DNA of 64,000 nucleotides from Acidobacteriota bacterium (GTDB lineage Bacteria; Acidobacteriota; Thermoanaerobaculia; Thermoanaerobaculales; Thermoanaerobaculaceae), in NCBI GenBank assembly GCA_016213675.1, contig JACQZW010000033.1, forward strand, positions 1 to 64,000. Direction: 5' to 3'. This document shows positions 35,367-43,195 of this stretch, in pieces (position 1 is the stretch's first letter; the number at the start of each line of letters is the position of its first letter). The position numbers and the translations under genes were made by a program. The notes below the pieces were generated by a model. The model was not told the origin of the DNA, made no database searches, and was given only the letters and a program-made list of their open reading frames with translations.

Positions 35367-36925
35367 CGGCCGGCCGCCGGTCGGCCGTCGCGGCGGACCT
35401 CCCCGGGTCCGGTCGAGCTCGCCCGCGGAACGTCGTTTTCGCCGTGCTGCTGCTCGTCTGGGCCGCGTTCCTGGCGGCTCATGCGGGGCCGTTTGCCTCG
35501 GGGTCGGACCAGTCCGGCTACCTGAACATCGCGCGGCTCCTCGCAGAGGGCCGGGTCGCGGAGCAGGTGCGCGAGATCCAGGGCGTTCCGATGCGCCGAT
35601 TCGATCCGTGGTGCTTCACCCCGCTGGGCTTCCGCCCCGGCCCCGACCCCGACGTGCTGTTGCCCGCGTACCCGTTCGGCCTCGCGCTGCACCAGCTCGC
35701 GGCCTCGCGGCTCGTCGGCCTCCGTCACGCCGCCGCCCTGGTCGACGTGGGGGCCGGCACCCTGATGCTCTGGCTCCTCTACCGGCTGGGGAGGTCGTTC
35801 GGGCTGACCCGGCCGTGGGCCGCAGCCGCGACGGTCATCTTCGCCGCCTCGCCCCTGACGATCCACTTCTACACCTGGGCGATGAGCGACGGGGTGGCGA
35901 CCACCTGGTGCACGGCCGCCGTCCTCTTCGCGCGGAAGAGCTCGAAGGACGCGCGCTACGCTGCGCTCTCGGGACTGGCCCTCGGGATCGCGGTCCTGGT
36001 CCGGCCCACCGACGTCCTGGTGATCCCCGCCATCGTCGTCGCGATGAGGTGGACGCGAGGCTCGGCGCTCTGGCTCGTGGTGGGAGCCGCACCCGCCGTC
36101 ATCGGGCTTGCGGTCTACGACGTGATCCTGTTCGGCAGTCCCTTTTACACCGGGTACGGCGACATGGGTCGGTTCTTCGCCTGGAGTCACTTCTGGCCGC
36201 GCGTGATCCACTTCGGCCGGTGGCTCGGACGGTTCTGGACGCCCCTGGCGCCGCTGCTGTTCCTCGCGGTCGTGCCGCGCGCGCTGCGCGGCGATCGCCG
36301 CGCCCTCACGCTCCTGGTGTGGTTCGGCGCGTTCGTCGTCTTCTACGCGTTCTACCGGTTCTCCAACGAGGCGTGGTGGTACCTCCGCTTCATCATGCCG
36401 GGCCTCCCCGCGTTCCTCCTCGGCGCCGTGTGCGAGGCGAGGCAGGCAGCACTGTGGGTGGCAGCCAGGCGGCCGGCGACCCCCCGGCTCCGGCAGGCGG
36501 GCGCCGTCGGCCTCGTCCTCGCCGGGCTCCTGGCCGTCGGCTCGTCTCTTCGCTGGGTGCGCCACTACTCCGTCCTCGAGCTGGGCCGGGGCGAGAAGGC
36601 CTACCCGAAAGGGATCGCCTGGATGGAGCGGCACGTCGAGCCCGACGCGGTGATCGTCTCGATGCAGATGTCGGGCGCGTTGTTCTTCTACTCCAGGCAT
36701 CCGATCGTGCGCTTCGACATCGTCACGCCCCGGGACCTCGAACGTCTCCTCGCGACCACGCGACACGCGGGCACGCCGGTCTATGCCCTGGTCTTCGAGT
36801 TCGAGGTCGACACGCTCCTCGAGCGCTTCCCGGGTGTCTTCGAGGACTTCGGCCAGTCGGGACGCTCGCGACTCTTCAGGCTGGCCCCCGGCGCGCGCCC
36901 TCCGAGTCGGAGGGAACCAGGGTAG
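35363..36925 (+). CDS. GT39/ArnT-like membrane glycosyltransferase
   Basis: A 520-residue protein with about ten helices. The first loop holds GSDQSGYLNIARLLAEGR, then LLPAYPFGLALHQ; these placements fit GT-C enzymes (catalytic Asp in the first loop, PxxPxG-like second feature). WAMSDGVATTW and RPTDVLVIPA are similar to mannosyltransferase-type relatives. The C-terminal 120 residues form a soluble periplasmic domain. It is translationally coupled to the preceding membrane protein gene (ATGA). Donor and acceptor are unknown. Confidence 0.8.
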   Translation: MTAGRRSAVAADLPGSGRARPRNVVFAVLLLVWAAFLAAHAGPFASGSDQSGYLNIARLLAEGRVAEQVREIQGVPMRRFDPWCFTPLGFRPGPDPDVLLPAYPFGLALHQLAASRLVGLRHAAALVDVGAGTLMLWLLYRLGRSFGLTRPWAAAATVIFAASPLTIHFYTWAMSDGVATTWCTAAVLFARKSSKDARYAALSGLALGIAVLVRPTDVLVIPAIVVAMRWTRGSALWLVVGAAPAVIGLAVYDVILFGSPFYTGYGDMGRFFAWSHFWPRVIHFGRWLGRFWTPLAPLLFLAVVPRALRGDRRALTLLVWFGAFVVFYAFYRFSNEAWWYLRFIMPGLPAFLLGAVCEARQAALWVAARRPATPRLRQAGAVGLVLAGLLAVGSSLRWVRHYSVLELGRGEKAYPKGIAWMERHVEPDAVIVSMQMSGALFFYSRHPIVRFDIVTPRDLERLLATTRHAGTPVYALVFEFEVDTLLERFPGVFEDFGQSGRSRLFRLAPGARPPSRREPG

Positions 36926-36978
36926 ATCCGGGCGCGCGATAATGGCTCCGCCGCGCCGCGGCGCGACGGGAGGCGACG

Positions 36979-37398
36979 GTGATCGATCTCGCGACCTTCA
37001 AGGGCTTCGTTGAGCAGGCCAACCCGCACACGGTGTTCGCCCCGCTCGGGATCCGGGTGGTCAGCTACGAGGTCGATGCGTTCCAGGTCGCCATCGACGT
37101 GGACGAGCGCCACTTCCAGCACCTCGGCGTCGTCCACGGCGGCATCTACGCCCTGCTCGCCGAGTCGGCCGCCTCGATGGCCGCCGCGCGCAGCGTCGAC
37201 ATGAGCAAGCACGTCGTCGCCGGCGTCGACCTCAACGCCACCCACCTCAAGCCGAAACGGTCCGGCACGGTCACCGCGACCGCGCGGCCGATCTACCGCG
37301 GCCGGAGCACCCACGTCTACGGCATCGACCTGACCGACGAGGAAGGCGACCTGGTGTGCGTGTCGCGCTGCACGATCGCGGTGCGGGCGAGGAAGTAA
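36979..37398 (+). CDS. PaaI-type hotdog-fold acyl-CoA thioesterase
   Basis: A 139-residue hotdog protein. HLGVVHGGIYALLAESAAS (H53, G54, G55, E62) is the PaaI/ComA2-type active-site helix, and GVDLNATHLKPKRSGTVTATA the following strand pair. It probably hydrolyses an aromatic or medium-chain acyl-CoA; substrate unknown. The GTG at 36979 has a GGGAGG site. It follows the GT39-like gene by 53 bp. Confidence 0.9.
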   Translation: MIDLATFKGFVEQANPHTVFAPLGIRVVSYEVDAFQVAIDVDERHFQHLGVVHGGIYALLAESAASMAAARSVDMSKHVVAGVDLNATHLKPKRSGTVTATARPIYRGRSTHVYGIDLTDEEGDLVCVSRCTIAVRARK

Positions 37399-37507
37399 CC
37401 CGCCTTCGGCTCTCGACCCTCGACTCTCGACTCTCGACCGGGTTGGCAGGGCGCCTGGATGGGGTGCGGGGGAGTCTCTCGACTGTCGACTCCCGACCGG
37501 CCTCTCC
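37399..37507. repeat. TCGA-word repeat block between thioesterase and ribBA
   Basis: CTCTCGACCCTCGACTCTCG with a further CTCTCGACCGG (37411-37441) and GTCTCTCGACTGTCGACTCC with CGACCGG (37474-37500) form two direct-oriented copies of the inverse of the 15.8- and 40.3-kb unit. The block separates two convergent genes and may double as terminator. Confidence 0.7.
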
Positions 37508-38734
37508 CTAGACCATCTTGAGGAGGTGACCCATCTTGTGCTTCTTCGCCTCGAGGTACTTGCGGGTGTGCTCGGTGGGAGGCACCTCGAGAGGCACGCG
37601 CTCGGTGATCTCGAGGCCGTAGCCGCCGAGCGCAACGTACTTCGCGGGGTTGTTGGTCATCAACCGCATCTTGCGGACGCCGAGGGCGCGCAGGATCTGG
37701 GCGCCGACGCCGTACTCGCGCTGGTCGGGGCTGAACCCGAGCCGCTGGTTGGCCTCGACCGTGTCGGCGCCGCCGTCCTGCAGCTCGTAGGCGCGCAGCT
37801 TGTTGGCCAGGCCGATGCCACGCCCCTCCTGGAGCAGGTAGAGGAGCACCCCGGCATGCTCCGCCGCAATGCGCTCGAGAGCGGTCTCGAGCTGGGCGCC
37901 GCAATCGCAGCGGGCCGAGCCGAAGACATCGCCGGTCAGGCACTGCGAGTGCACGCGGACCAGGCACGGCTTCTCGGGGTCCGGCTCGCCCATGACCAGT
38001 GCGATGTGCTCCTCGCTGGTCACCGTCGAACGGAACGCGAACACCCGGAAGTCACCGTAGCGGGTCGGCAGCACCGGTGCAGCGACGCGCTCGACCAGAC
38101 TCTCGTGCCGCATCCGGTACGCGATCAGCTCGCGAACGGTGACGACGCGGAGGCCGTGCTCGGAGGCAAACTCGAGGAGCCGTGGCAACCGCGCCATCGA
38201 CCCGTCCACGTCCATCACCTCGCAGATGACCGCCGCCGGGAGCTGCCCGGCGAGCGTCGCCAGGTCGACGGACGCCTCCGTGTGGCCGGCCCGCTTGAGG
38301 ACCCCACCCTTGCGGGCGCGGAGCGGGAACATGTGCCCGGGCCGGATCAGGTCCGCCGGCTTGGTCGCAGGGTCGAGCAGCGCCGCGACCGTCGTCGACC
38401 GGTCCGCCGCCGAGATTCCCGTCGTCGTGTGGTGTCGCGCCTCGACGGAGACGCAGAACGCGGTCTGGTGCGGCGACGTGTTGTGTTCAACCATCGGCGG
38501 GAGCTGGAGCTCGTCGCAGCGCTCCTCGGTGAGCGCCACGCAGATCAGGCCGCGCCCGTGGGTGGCCATGAAGTTGATGGCGTCGGGCGTGACCGCCTCG
38601 GCCGCGATGGCCAGGTCGCCCTCGTTCTCGCGGTCCTCGTCGTCGACGATGACGACGAAGCGACCGCGGCGGAACTCCGCCGCGGCCTCTTCGACCGTCG
38701 AGAACGCTGGATGCTTGACGCCGTCGACCATCAC
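37508..38734 (-). CDS. ribBA: Bifunctional DHBP synthase / GTP cyclohydrolase II
   Basis: A 408-residue riboflavin enzyme. The N-terminal half (1 to about 205) is 3,4-dihydroxy-2-butanone-4-phosphate synthase with VDDEDRENEGDL (30-41), THGRGLICVAL and GHTEASVDLA. The C-terminal half is GTP cyclohydrolase II with VRVHSQCLTGDVFGSARCDC (three zinc cysteines), LLYLLQEGRGIGLANKL, and EYGVGAQILRALGV. It feeds both precursors into riboflavin synthesis. Starts GTG 38734 and ATG 38731 are both possible after a GGGAG site. It follows the GWxTD gene by 13 bp, so no FMN riboswitch lies directly in front. Confidence 0.96.
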   Translation of the reverse strand: MMVDGVKHPAFSTVEEAAAEFRRGRFVVIVDDEDRENEGDLAIAAEAVTPDAINFMATHGRGLICVALTEERCDELQLPPMVEHNTSPHQTAFCVSVEARHHTTTGISAADRSTTVAALLDPATKPADLIRPGHMFPLRARKGGVLKRAGHTEASVDLATLAGQLPAAVICEVMDVDGSMARLPRLLEFASEHGLRVVTVRELIAYRMRHESLVERVAAPVLPTRYGDFRVFAFRSTVTSEEHIALVMGEPDPEKPCLVRVHSQCLTGDVFGSARCDCGAQLETALERIAAEHAGVLLYLLQEGRGIGLANKLRAYELQDGGADTVEANQRLGFSPDQREYGVGAQILRALGVRKMRLMTNNPAKYVALGGYGLEITERVPLEVPPTEHTRKYLEAKKHKMGHLLKMV

Positions 38735-38747
38735 CGGCCGTACTCCC

Positions 38748-40220
38748 TTACTTCGCCGGCGCCGCCGCCGGTTGCTCGGCGACGATCTTGAACGGGATCT
38801 TCGCGATGTGCGTGAGGTTGCTCGACGCCTCCTTGAAGGTCACGTCGAACCTGAAGTCGCCGGGCTTCTGGAGCTGCGGCAGCGGCACGCCCAGGAAGTA
38901 CAACCCCGTTCCCGGCAGCTCGTTGGGGGCGTGCTGGCCGAGCGGCATCTGCTGTACCGGCTTGTCGCCGACGAAGAGCTGCAGCGAGAGGTCGAACTGC
39001 TTCGGCTTGCCGTCCTCGCCGAGCGGCGGGCGGACGACGAAGACGAACAGGTCGAAGCTCTGCATCTCGCTCGACATGTAGGTGTCCACCGGCCGTGGTA
39101 CGGCGTGCCATCCGCCGATGTTGTACGCGTGGCCGAAGCCTGTCGGGTCCTGGCGGACGTCGACCGTCCAGTAAAACGGCGAGAGCTGCGTGCCCTCGGT
39201 CAGGAGCGGCGGAATCGTGCCTTCGATCGGGGTCACGGCCACGACCTCGGTTCCGGCGAGCAAGGCGATCTCTCCCGCCCAGGCTCCGGGGGCGAGCTGG
39301 ACCGCGAACTCGTAGGCCCGCGCACCGCGAACCGACAGCGGCTGCACGTTGGCCACGAACGTCCCCTTCTCGGCACCCGATTCCGCATTCCTGATCCGCC
39401 CGATGGCCTGCGTCGCCGCTGCAACCGCATCGGGGAGCTGGATGTACACCCACAGCGCCTGCATCGACTCCCGCCGGAAGCCCCACGTGACGGCCTTCAC
39501 CGCACCCTCCGGCCACTTCGCCGGCTCTGCGGTGAGGACGGCGAGCTGCGCCGGCGTCGCCGCCTTGGAGCCGTCGATCAGGCCCATCCGCGGCACCTCG
39601 GTGAGCTTGGGGTTGACCAGGTGCGCCTCGGGCATCAGGCCGAGGAGCCTGAGTGCCATGGCGTTGGCGGTGTTGGCCCGATCGAGGGCGAAGTCCTTCG
39701 CCCCGACCCGCGACTCGTAGAAGAAGAAACGGATCTCGTCGGTCTTGAAGTCCTTGCGGACCGCCTCGGGCAGGTCGGCCTTCCGGTACAGCCAGGCCTC
39801 GCCCGCCCCCCGGTCGTCCTCCCCGGGGTTCTCGATCCGCCCGACCACCGCGCCCGCCGGCGTGCCGGCGACCCCGGTGGGACGCCCGACGAGGATCAGG
39901 GTCTTGCCGCGGTCGCTCATGCTGCCACGCAGCTTCTCGGTGCCGAACTGCTTGTCGGCCGCCTCGACCTTGTAGTCGAAGTCGACCTTGAACTCGTTGC
40001 TGACACTCTCGAGGTTCGGGTCGCGCTTTGCCCAGAACAGCTCGATCCAGGCCTTGGCCTGAGCGTCGCTGGTGATCCCCTGGTATTCCTTCTTCTCGGC
40101 CTTGGTGAGCAGGAACCCGGCCGGCCCGTTCGACCAGTCCTTGTACTCCGGAGAGAGCTGGGCGGTCGCGACCGCGGCCGCGCCCCAGACGACAAGCGCC
40201 AACCACGCAGACTTCCTCAT
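38748..40220 (-). CDS. GWxTD domain-containing secreted protein
   Basis: A 490-residue exported protein. A signal peptide (MRKSAWLALVVWGAAAVATAQ) is followed by the GWxTD-type domain: FLLTKAEKKEYQGITSD, AWIELFWAKRDP, then RGKTLILVGRPTG and WLYRKADLP. The remaining 300 residues are beta-rich and end with a Bacteroidetes/Acidobacteria-type sandwich (FDLFVFVVRPPLG, FRFDVTFKEA). Family function is unknown; such proteins are common in Acidobacteriota. An AGGA ribosome site precedes the ATG at 40220. Confidence 0.85.
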   Translation of the reverse strand: MRKSAWLALVVWGAAAVATAQLSPEYKDWSNGPAGFLLTKAEKKEYQGITSDAQAKAWIELFWAKRDPNLESVSNEFKVDFDYKVEAADKQFGTEKLRGSMSDRGKTLILVGRPTGVAGTPAGAVVGRIENPGEDDRGAGEAWLYRKADLPEAVRKDFKTDEIRFFFYESRVGAKDFALDRANTANAMALRLLGLMPEAHLVNPKLTEVPRMGLIDGSKAATPAQLAVLTAEPAKWPEGAVKAVTWGFRRESMQALWVYIQLPDAVAAATQAIGRIRNAESGAEKGTFVANVQPLSVRGARAYEFAVQLAPGAWAGEIALLAGTEVVAVTPIEGTIPPLLTEGTQLSPFYWTVDVRQDPTGFGHAYNIGGWHAVPRPVDTYMSSEMQSFDLFVFVVRPPLGEDGKPKQFDLSLQLFVGDKPVQQMPLGQHAPNELPGTGLYFLGVPLPQLQKPGDFRFDVTFKEASSNLTHIAKIPFKIVAEQPAAAPAK

Positions 40221-40287
40221 GTGTCGTTCCTCGTTTCCGCTCCGCGCGTCCGGCGGCGGAGCGCCCAATAATACACCCCCATCCACC

Positions 40288-40424
40288 GCCCACCCGGTCG
40301 AGGGTCGAGAGTCGAGGGTTGCCCCCGCACCCACCCGGGGGACCCGCCTACCCGGTCGAGGGTCGAGAGACTGTAGGCCGGTCGCTTGACGCTTGACACT
40401 GGACGCTCGACCGGGTGGGTGGGC
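40288..40424. repeat. TCGA-word repeat cassette bounded by inverted GCCCACCC ends
   Basis: Left end GCCCACCCGGTCGA (40288-40301) and right end TCGACCGGGTGGGTGGGC (40407-40424) are inverse copies. Inside are TCGAGGGTCGAGAGTCGAGG, a second ACCCGGTCGAGGGTCGAGAG (about 40350-40370) and a GTCGCTTGACGCTTGACAC tract. It lies between the bamA stop and the GWxTD start. Confidence 0.8.
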
Positions 40425-40426
40425 GG

Positions 40427-43195
40427 TCAGAACGGGTTGCCGAAGGAGACGAAGAGCTCGCCGGACGACTCTCCCTTCAGACGGTCGAGCTTCCACCCGT
40501 ACTCCACCCGGAACGGCCCGACGGGCGTCTCGACCCGCAGTCCGAGGCCGGCACCCCAGCGAAGGTCGTCCGCTCGCGCGTCGGTCCAGCCCGGCCAGAC
40601 GTTGCCGCCGTCGACGAAGACGCTGCCGCCGACCGCGGAGAACAGCGGGAAGCGCCACTCGAGGTTCGCAATCAACTGGCTGGCGCCGCCGATGGTCCGG
40701 CCCTCGTCGTCGAAGGTCCCATCGGCGCCGAGCTCGTCCGTGGGGAAGGCCCGGTGCGTGATGCGGCCGCCGGCGAAGAAGCGGACCGCGATGGGGAGCC
40801 GCAGGTTGTCCGCCGGACACGGCTCGGTGCACTCGTTCCGCGGATGGATCGCCCCGCTCCGCAGCGACCCGGCCAGCACGCCCCCGGCCAAGGGCGTGAA
40901 GACAGCCACCGACGCAGTCGCCTTGTCGAAAGGCGAATCGGCCTGGAAAATCTCGAACGCCTCCTGGAACGCGAGCATCGCGTAGATACCGCGGGTCGGG
41001 GTGAAAAGGTCGTCGCGCGTGTCCCACTCGAGGGTCGGCGTGATCGACGCGATCTTCGCTTCCTGCTCCTCGCGCTCGAGCTCCGAGAGGATCTCGTCGG
41101 GGGCGTCGGGCAACGTGATCTGGTAGTCGTAGCGCAGCAGGAGGCGGGCCGGCCTACGCTTGCGATCGCCGAACTCCACCCACATGCCCCTTCGCAGCAG
41201 GTCGTAGTCCGTGTAGTGCTCGTCCGACCGGAACACCGAGACCCAGGTCGGGAACCCCAGTACCCCGAGGCGGGCCGGCTCGCGGTACGAGACCTGAAAG
41301 TGCTTCTCGCGGCCCGAGACCTTGGTATCGAGGAACAGCGACCGGGCACGACCGAAGAGGTTCAGCTCCGACCACGAGAACGACAGGCGCGCCTGCTCGA
41401 CGTTGTCCCAGCCGACTCCGACGGTCACCGCGCGGGACTGGGCCTCGTCGACCTCGATCAGGACGCCGCGCTGGGCGCCCGAGATCTGCCCGGGAATCGG
41501 CCGCACCGCGACCCGCTGGAAGATCCCCAGTCCGAGCATGCGCCGCTGGGCGGCGAGCAGCGCGTCCGGACCGGCCACCTGGCCCGGCTCGATGGCGGCG
41601 ACCTTCTTCACCACCTGGGCGTCGGTCCGCGCCAGGCCGGCGATCACCACCCGACCGACCCGTGCGGGCTCCCCCGGTGTCGCGGTCACCACCACGCGGC
41701 ACGAGCCCTCCTCACACGCGCGGGTCGTGGTCACCTTCGCGTCGAGGTACCCGGCGTTGCGGATCGCGGCCTCGGCCGCCACCCTGGATTGCTCTTCCGC
41801 GGCGCCGCTCCAGGGACCACCGGCCACCAACGGCAGAGTCGGCAGCGTGATCCCGTCTGGGACGCCCTGGACGCTCAGCTCGCCCACGGAGAAGCGCCGG
41901 CCTTCGGTGCCGGGGAACTCGATGGCGACGCCGCCGCCGTCGGGCACGACGCGCGGATCGTCCACCGTCGCCTCTGCAAACCCTTTCTCGCGCAGCGTCC
42001 CGAGCACCGAGGCGGCGTCGGCGGCGAGGGTGTCGTCGTCGATGGGCTCGCCGCCCCATCGCCAGGGGTGACCATCGCGCGCGCCGACCCTTTCCTCGAG
42101 GAGCGACGCCGGAAGCGACGAGATCCCGGGGAACCGCACCGTCCGGATGGCTACCTTCGGCCCCTCCTCGACGACGAGCCGGAGGACCTTCCGGTCGGGC
42201 TGGTCCTCGACGCGGGCCGTGACGCTCGCCTGCAGGCGGCCGGCGCGTTGCAGGTAGGTGCGCACCCGCCGCACCACCTCGTCAAGGCCGGCCTCGCTGA
42301 ACGGCTCCAGGCCGCGCACGAACCCGAGCGCCTCCTTCTCCAGCGCCTTGCTGCGCGAGATGCCCTCCAGCACGAGGTCGTAGCGCGCCCCGGGCCTGAC
42401 CGGGAAGCGCAGGACGAGCTTCTTCCCGTCCTGACCCTGCTCCGTGCCTGGCACCAACCCCGGAGAGTCGACCTCCGCCTCCCAGTACCCCTTGCGCTGC
42501 AGGCGCCGCGTGAGCTCCCGGCGTGCCTCCTCGAGCCGGCCCACCGACAGTTGCCGACCCGGCTCCAGGCCGGTCGCCTCCCACGCCTCGGCGTCGGTCA
42601 TCTGGAAGCCGTCGAGGCGGATCGACTCCACGATGAGCGGTCGGCCGAGCACGACCGCGATGGTGACGTCGACACTGGCGCGGTTGAGATCGAAGGACAG
42701 GTCGGGCTCCAGGTTCGCCTCGGGGTATCCCTGGTCGCGGAGGACCTGGGTCGCGCGGTCGAGGTCGGCCTCGAGCTGCGGGATGCGTACCGGCTGCCCG
42801 ATCCGCAGGTTGAGGTTGGACCGGAGGCGACGGCTGAGCGCTCTGGGGACCCCGTCGATCTGCACCCGGCTCACCCGGGAGGCCACCTCGGCCCGGACGA
42901 GCACGGCGACGCCGTCCTCGAGAGGCTCGACTTCGACGACCACGTCCTCGACCTCGCCGCCGGCGATCAACGCCTGGACGCCGGCCCGCAGCTCCGAGCG
43001 CGACAGGACGTCGCCCACGTGGACCGCGAAGACGCGCAACGCCTCGTCGGGCGCGGCCAGCCCCGGCGCCTCGAGATCCACCCGCCGCACAGTTGCCCTG
43101 CCCCACGCCTCGCGCAACTCCGTCGGCGGCGCCGAGACAACCGGGGCCGGACCGGCACCGACCGCGAACACGGCGATCAGTAGCGGCGCAACCAC
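40427..43195 (-). CDS. BamA/TamA-family outer-membrane assembly protein
   Basis: A 922-residue Omp85 protein. After an export signal (VVAPLLIAVFAVGAGPAPVV) come several POTRA domains (about 30-560), for example RLRSNLNLRIGQPVRIPQLE and GFQMTDAEAWEATGLEPGRQ, then a 16-strand barrel (about 580-922) with FDDEGRTIGGASQLIANLEW, SVFVDGGNVW, and a C-terminal aromatic (SFGNPF). Pairing with tamB directly upstream points to a TamA-like role in outer-membrane protein or lipid handling. The GTG at 43195 follows GGAGG by 4 nt and overlaps the tamB end by 19 nt; no ATG is near. Confidence 0.88.
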   Translation of the reverse strand: MVAPLLIAVFAVGAGPAPVVSAPPTELREAWGRATVRRVDLEAPGLAAPDEALRVFAVHVGDVLSRSELRAGVQALIAGGEVEDVVVEVEPLEDGVAVLVRAEVASRVSRVQIDGVPRALSRRLRSNLNLRIGQPVRIPQLEADLDRATQVLRDQGYPEANLEPDLSFDLNRASVDVTIAVVLGRPLIVESIRLDGFQMTDAEAWEATGLEPGRQLSVGRLEEARRELTRRLQRKGYWEAEVDSPGLVPGTEQGQDGKKLVLRFPVRPGARYDLVLEGISRSKALEKEALGFVRGLEPFSEAGLDEVVRRVRTYLQRAGRLQASVTARVEDQPDRKVLRLVVEEGPKVAIRTVRFPGISSLPASLLEERVGARDGHPWRWGGEPIDDDTLAADAASVLGTLREKGFAEATVDDPRVVPDGGGVAIEFPGTEGRRFSVGELSVQGVPDGITLPTLPLVAGGPWSGAAEEQSRVAAEAAIRNAGYLDAKVTTTRACEEGSCRVVVTATPGEPARVGRVVIAGLARTDAQVVKKVAAIEPGQVAGPDALLAAQRRMLGLGIFQRVAVRPIPGQISGAQRGVLIEVDEAQSRAVTVGVGWDNVEQARLSFSWSELNLFGRARSLFLDTKVSGREKHFQVSYREPARLGVLGFPTWVSVFRSDEHYTDYDLLRRGMWVEFGDRKRRPARLLLRYDYQITLPDAPDEILSELEREEQEAKIASITPTLEWDTRDDLFTPTRGIYAMLAFQEAFEIFQADSPFDKATASVAVFTPLAGGVLAGSLRSGAIHPRNECTEPCPADNLRLPIAVRFFAGGRITHRAFPTDELGADGTFDDEGRTIGGASQLIANLEWRFPLFSAVGGSVFVDGGNVWPGWTDARADDLRWGAGLGLRVETPVGPFRVEYGWKLDRLKGESSGELFVSFGNPF

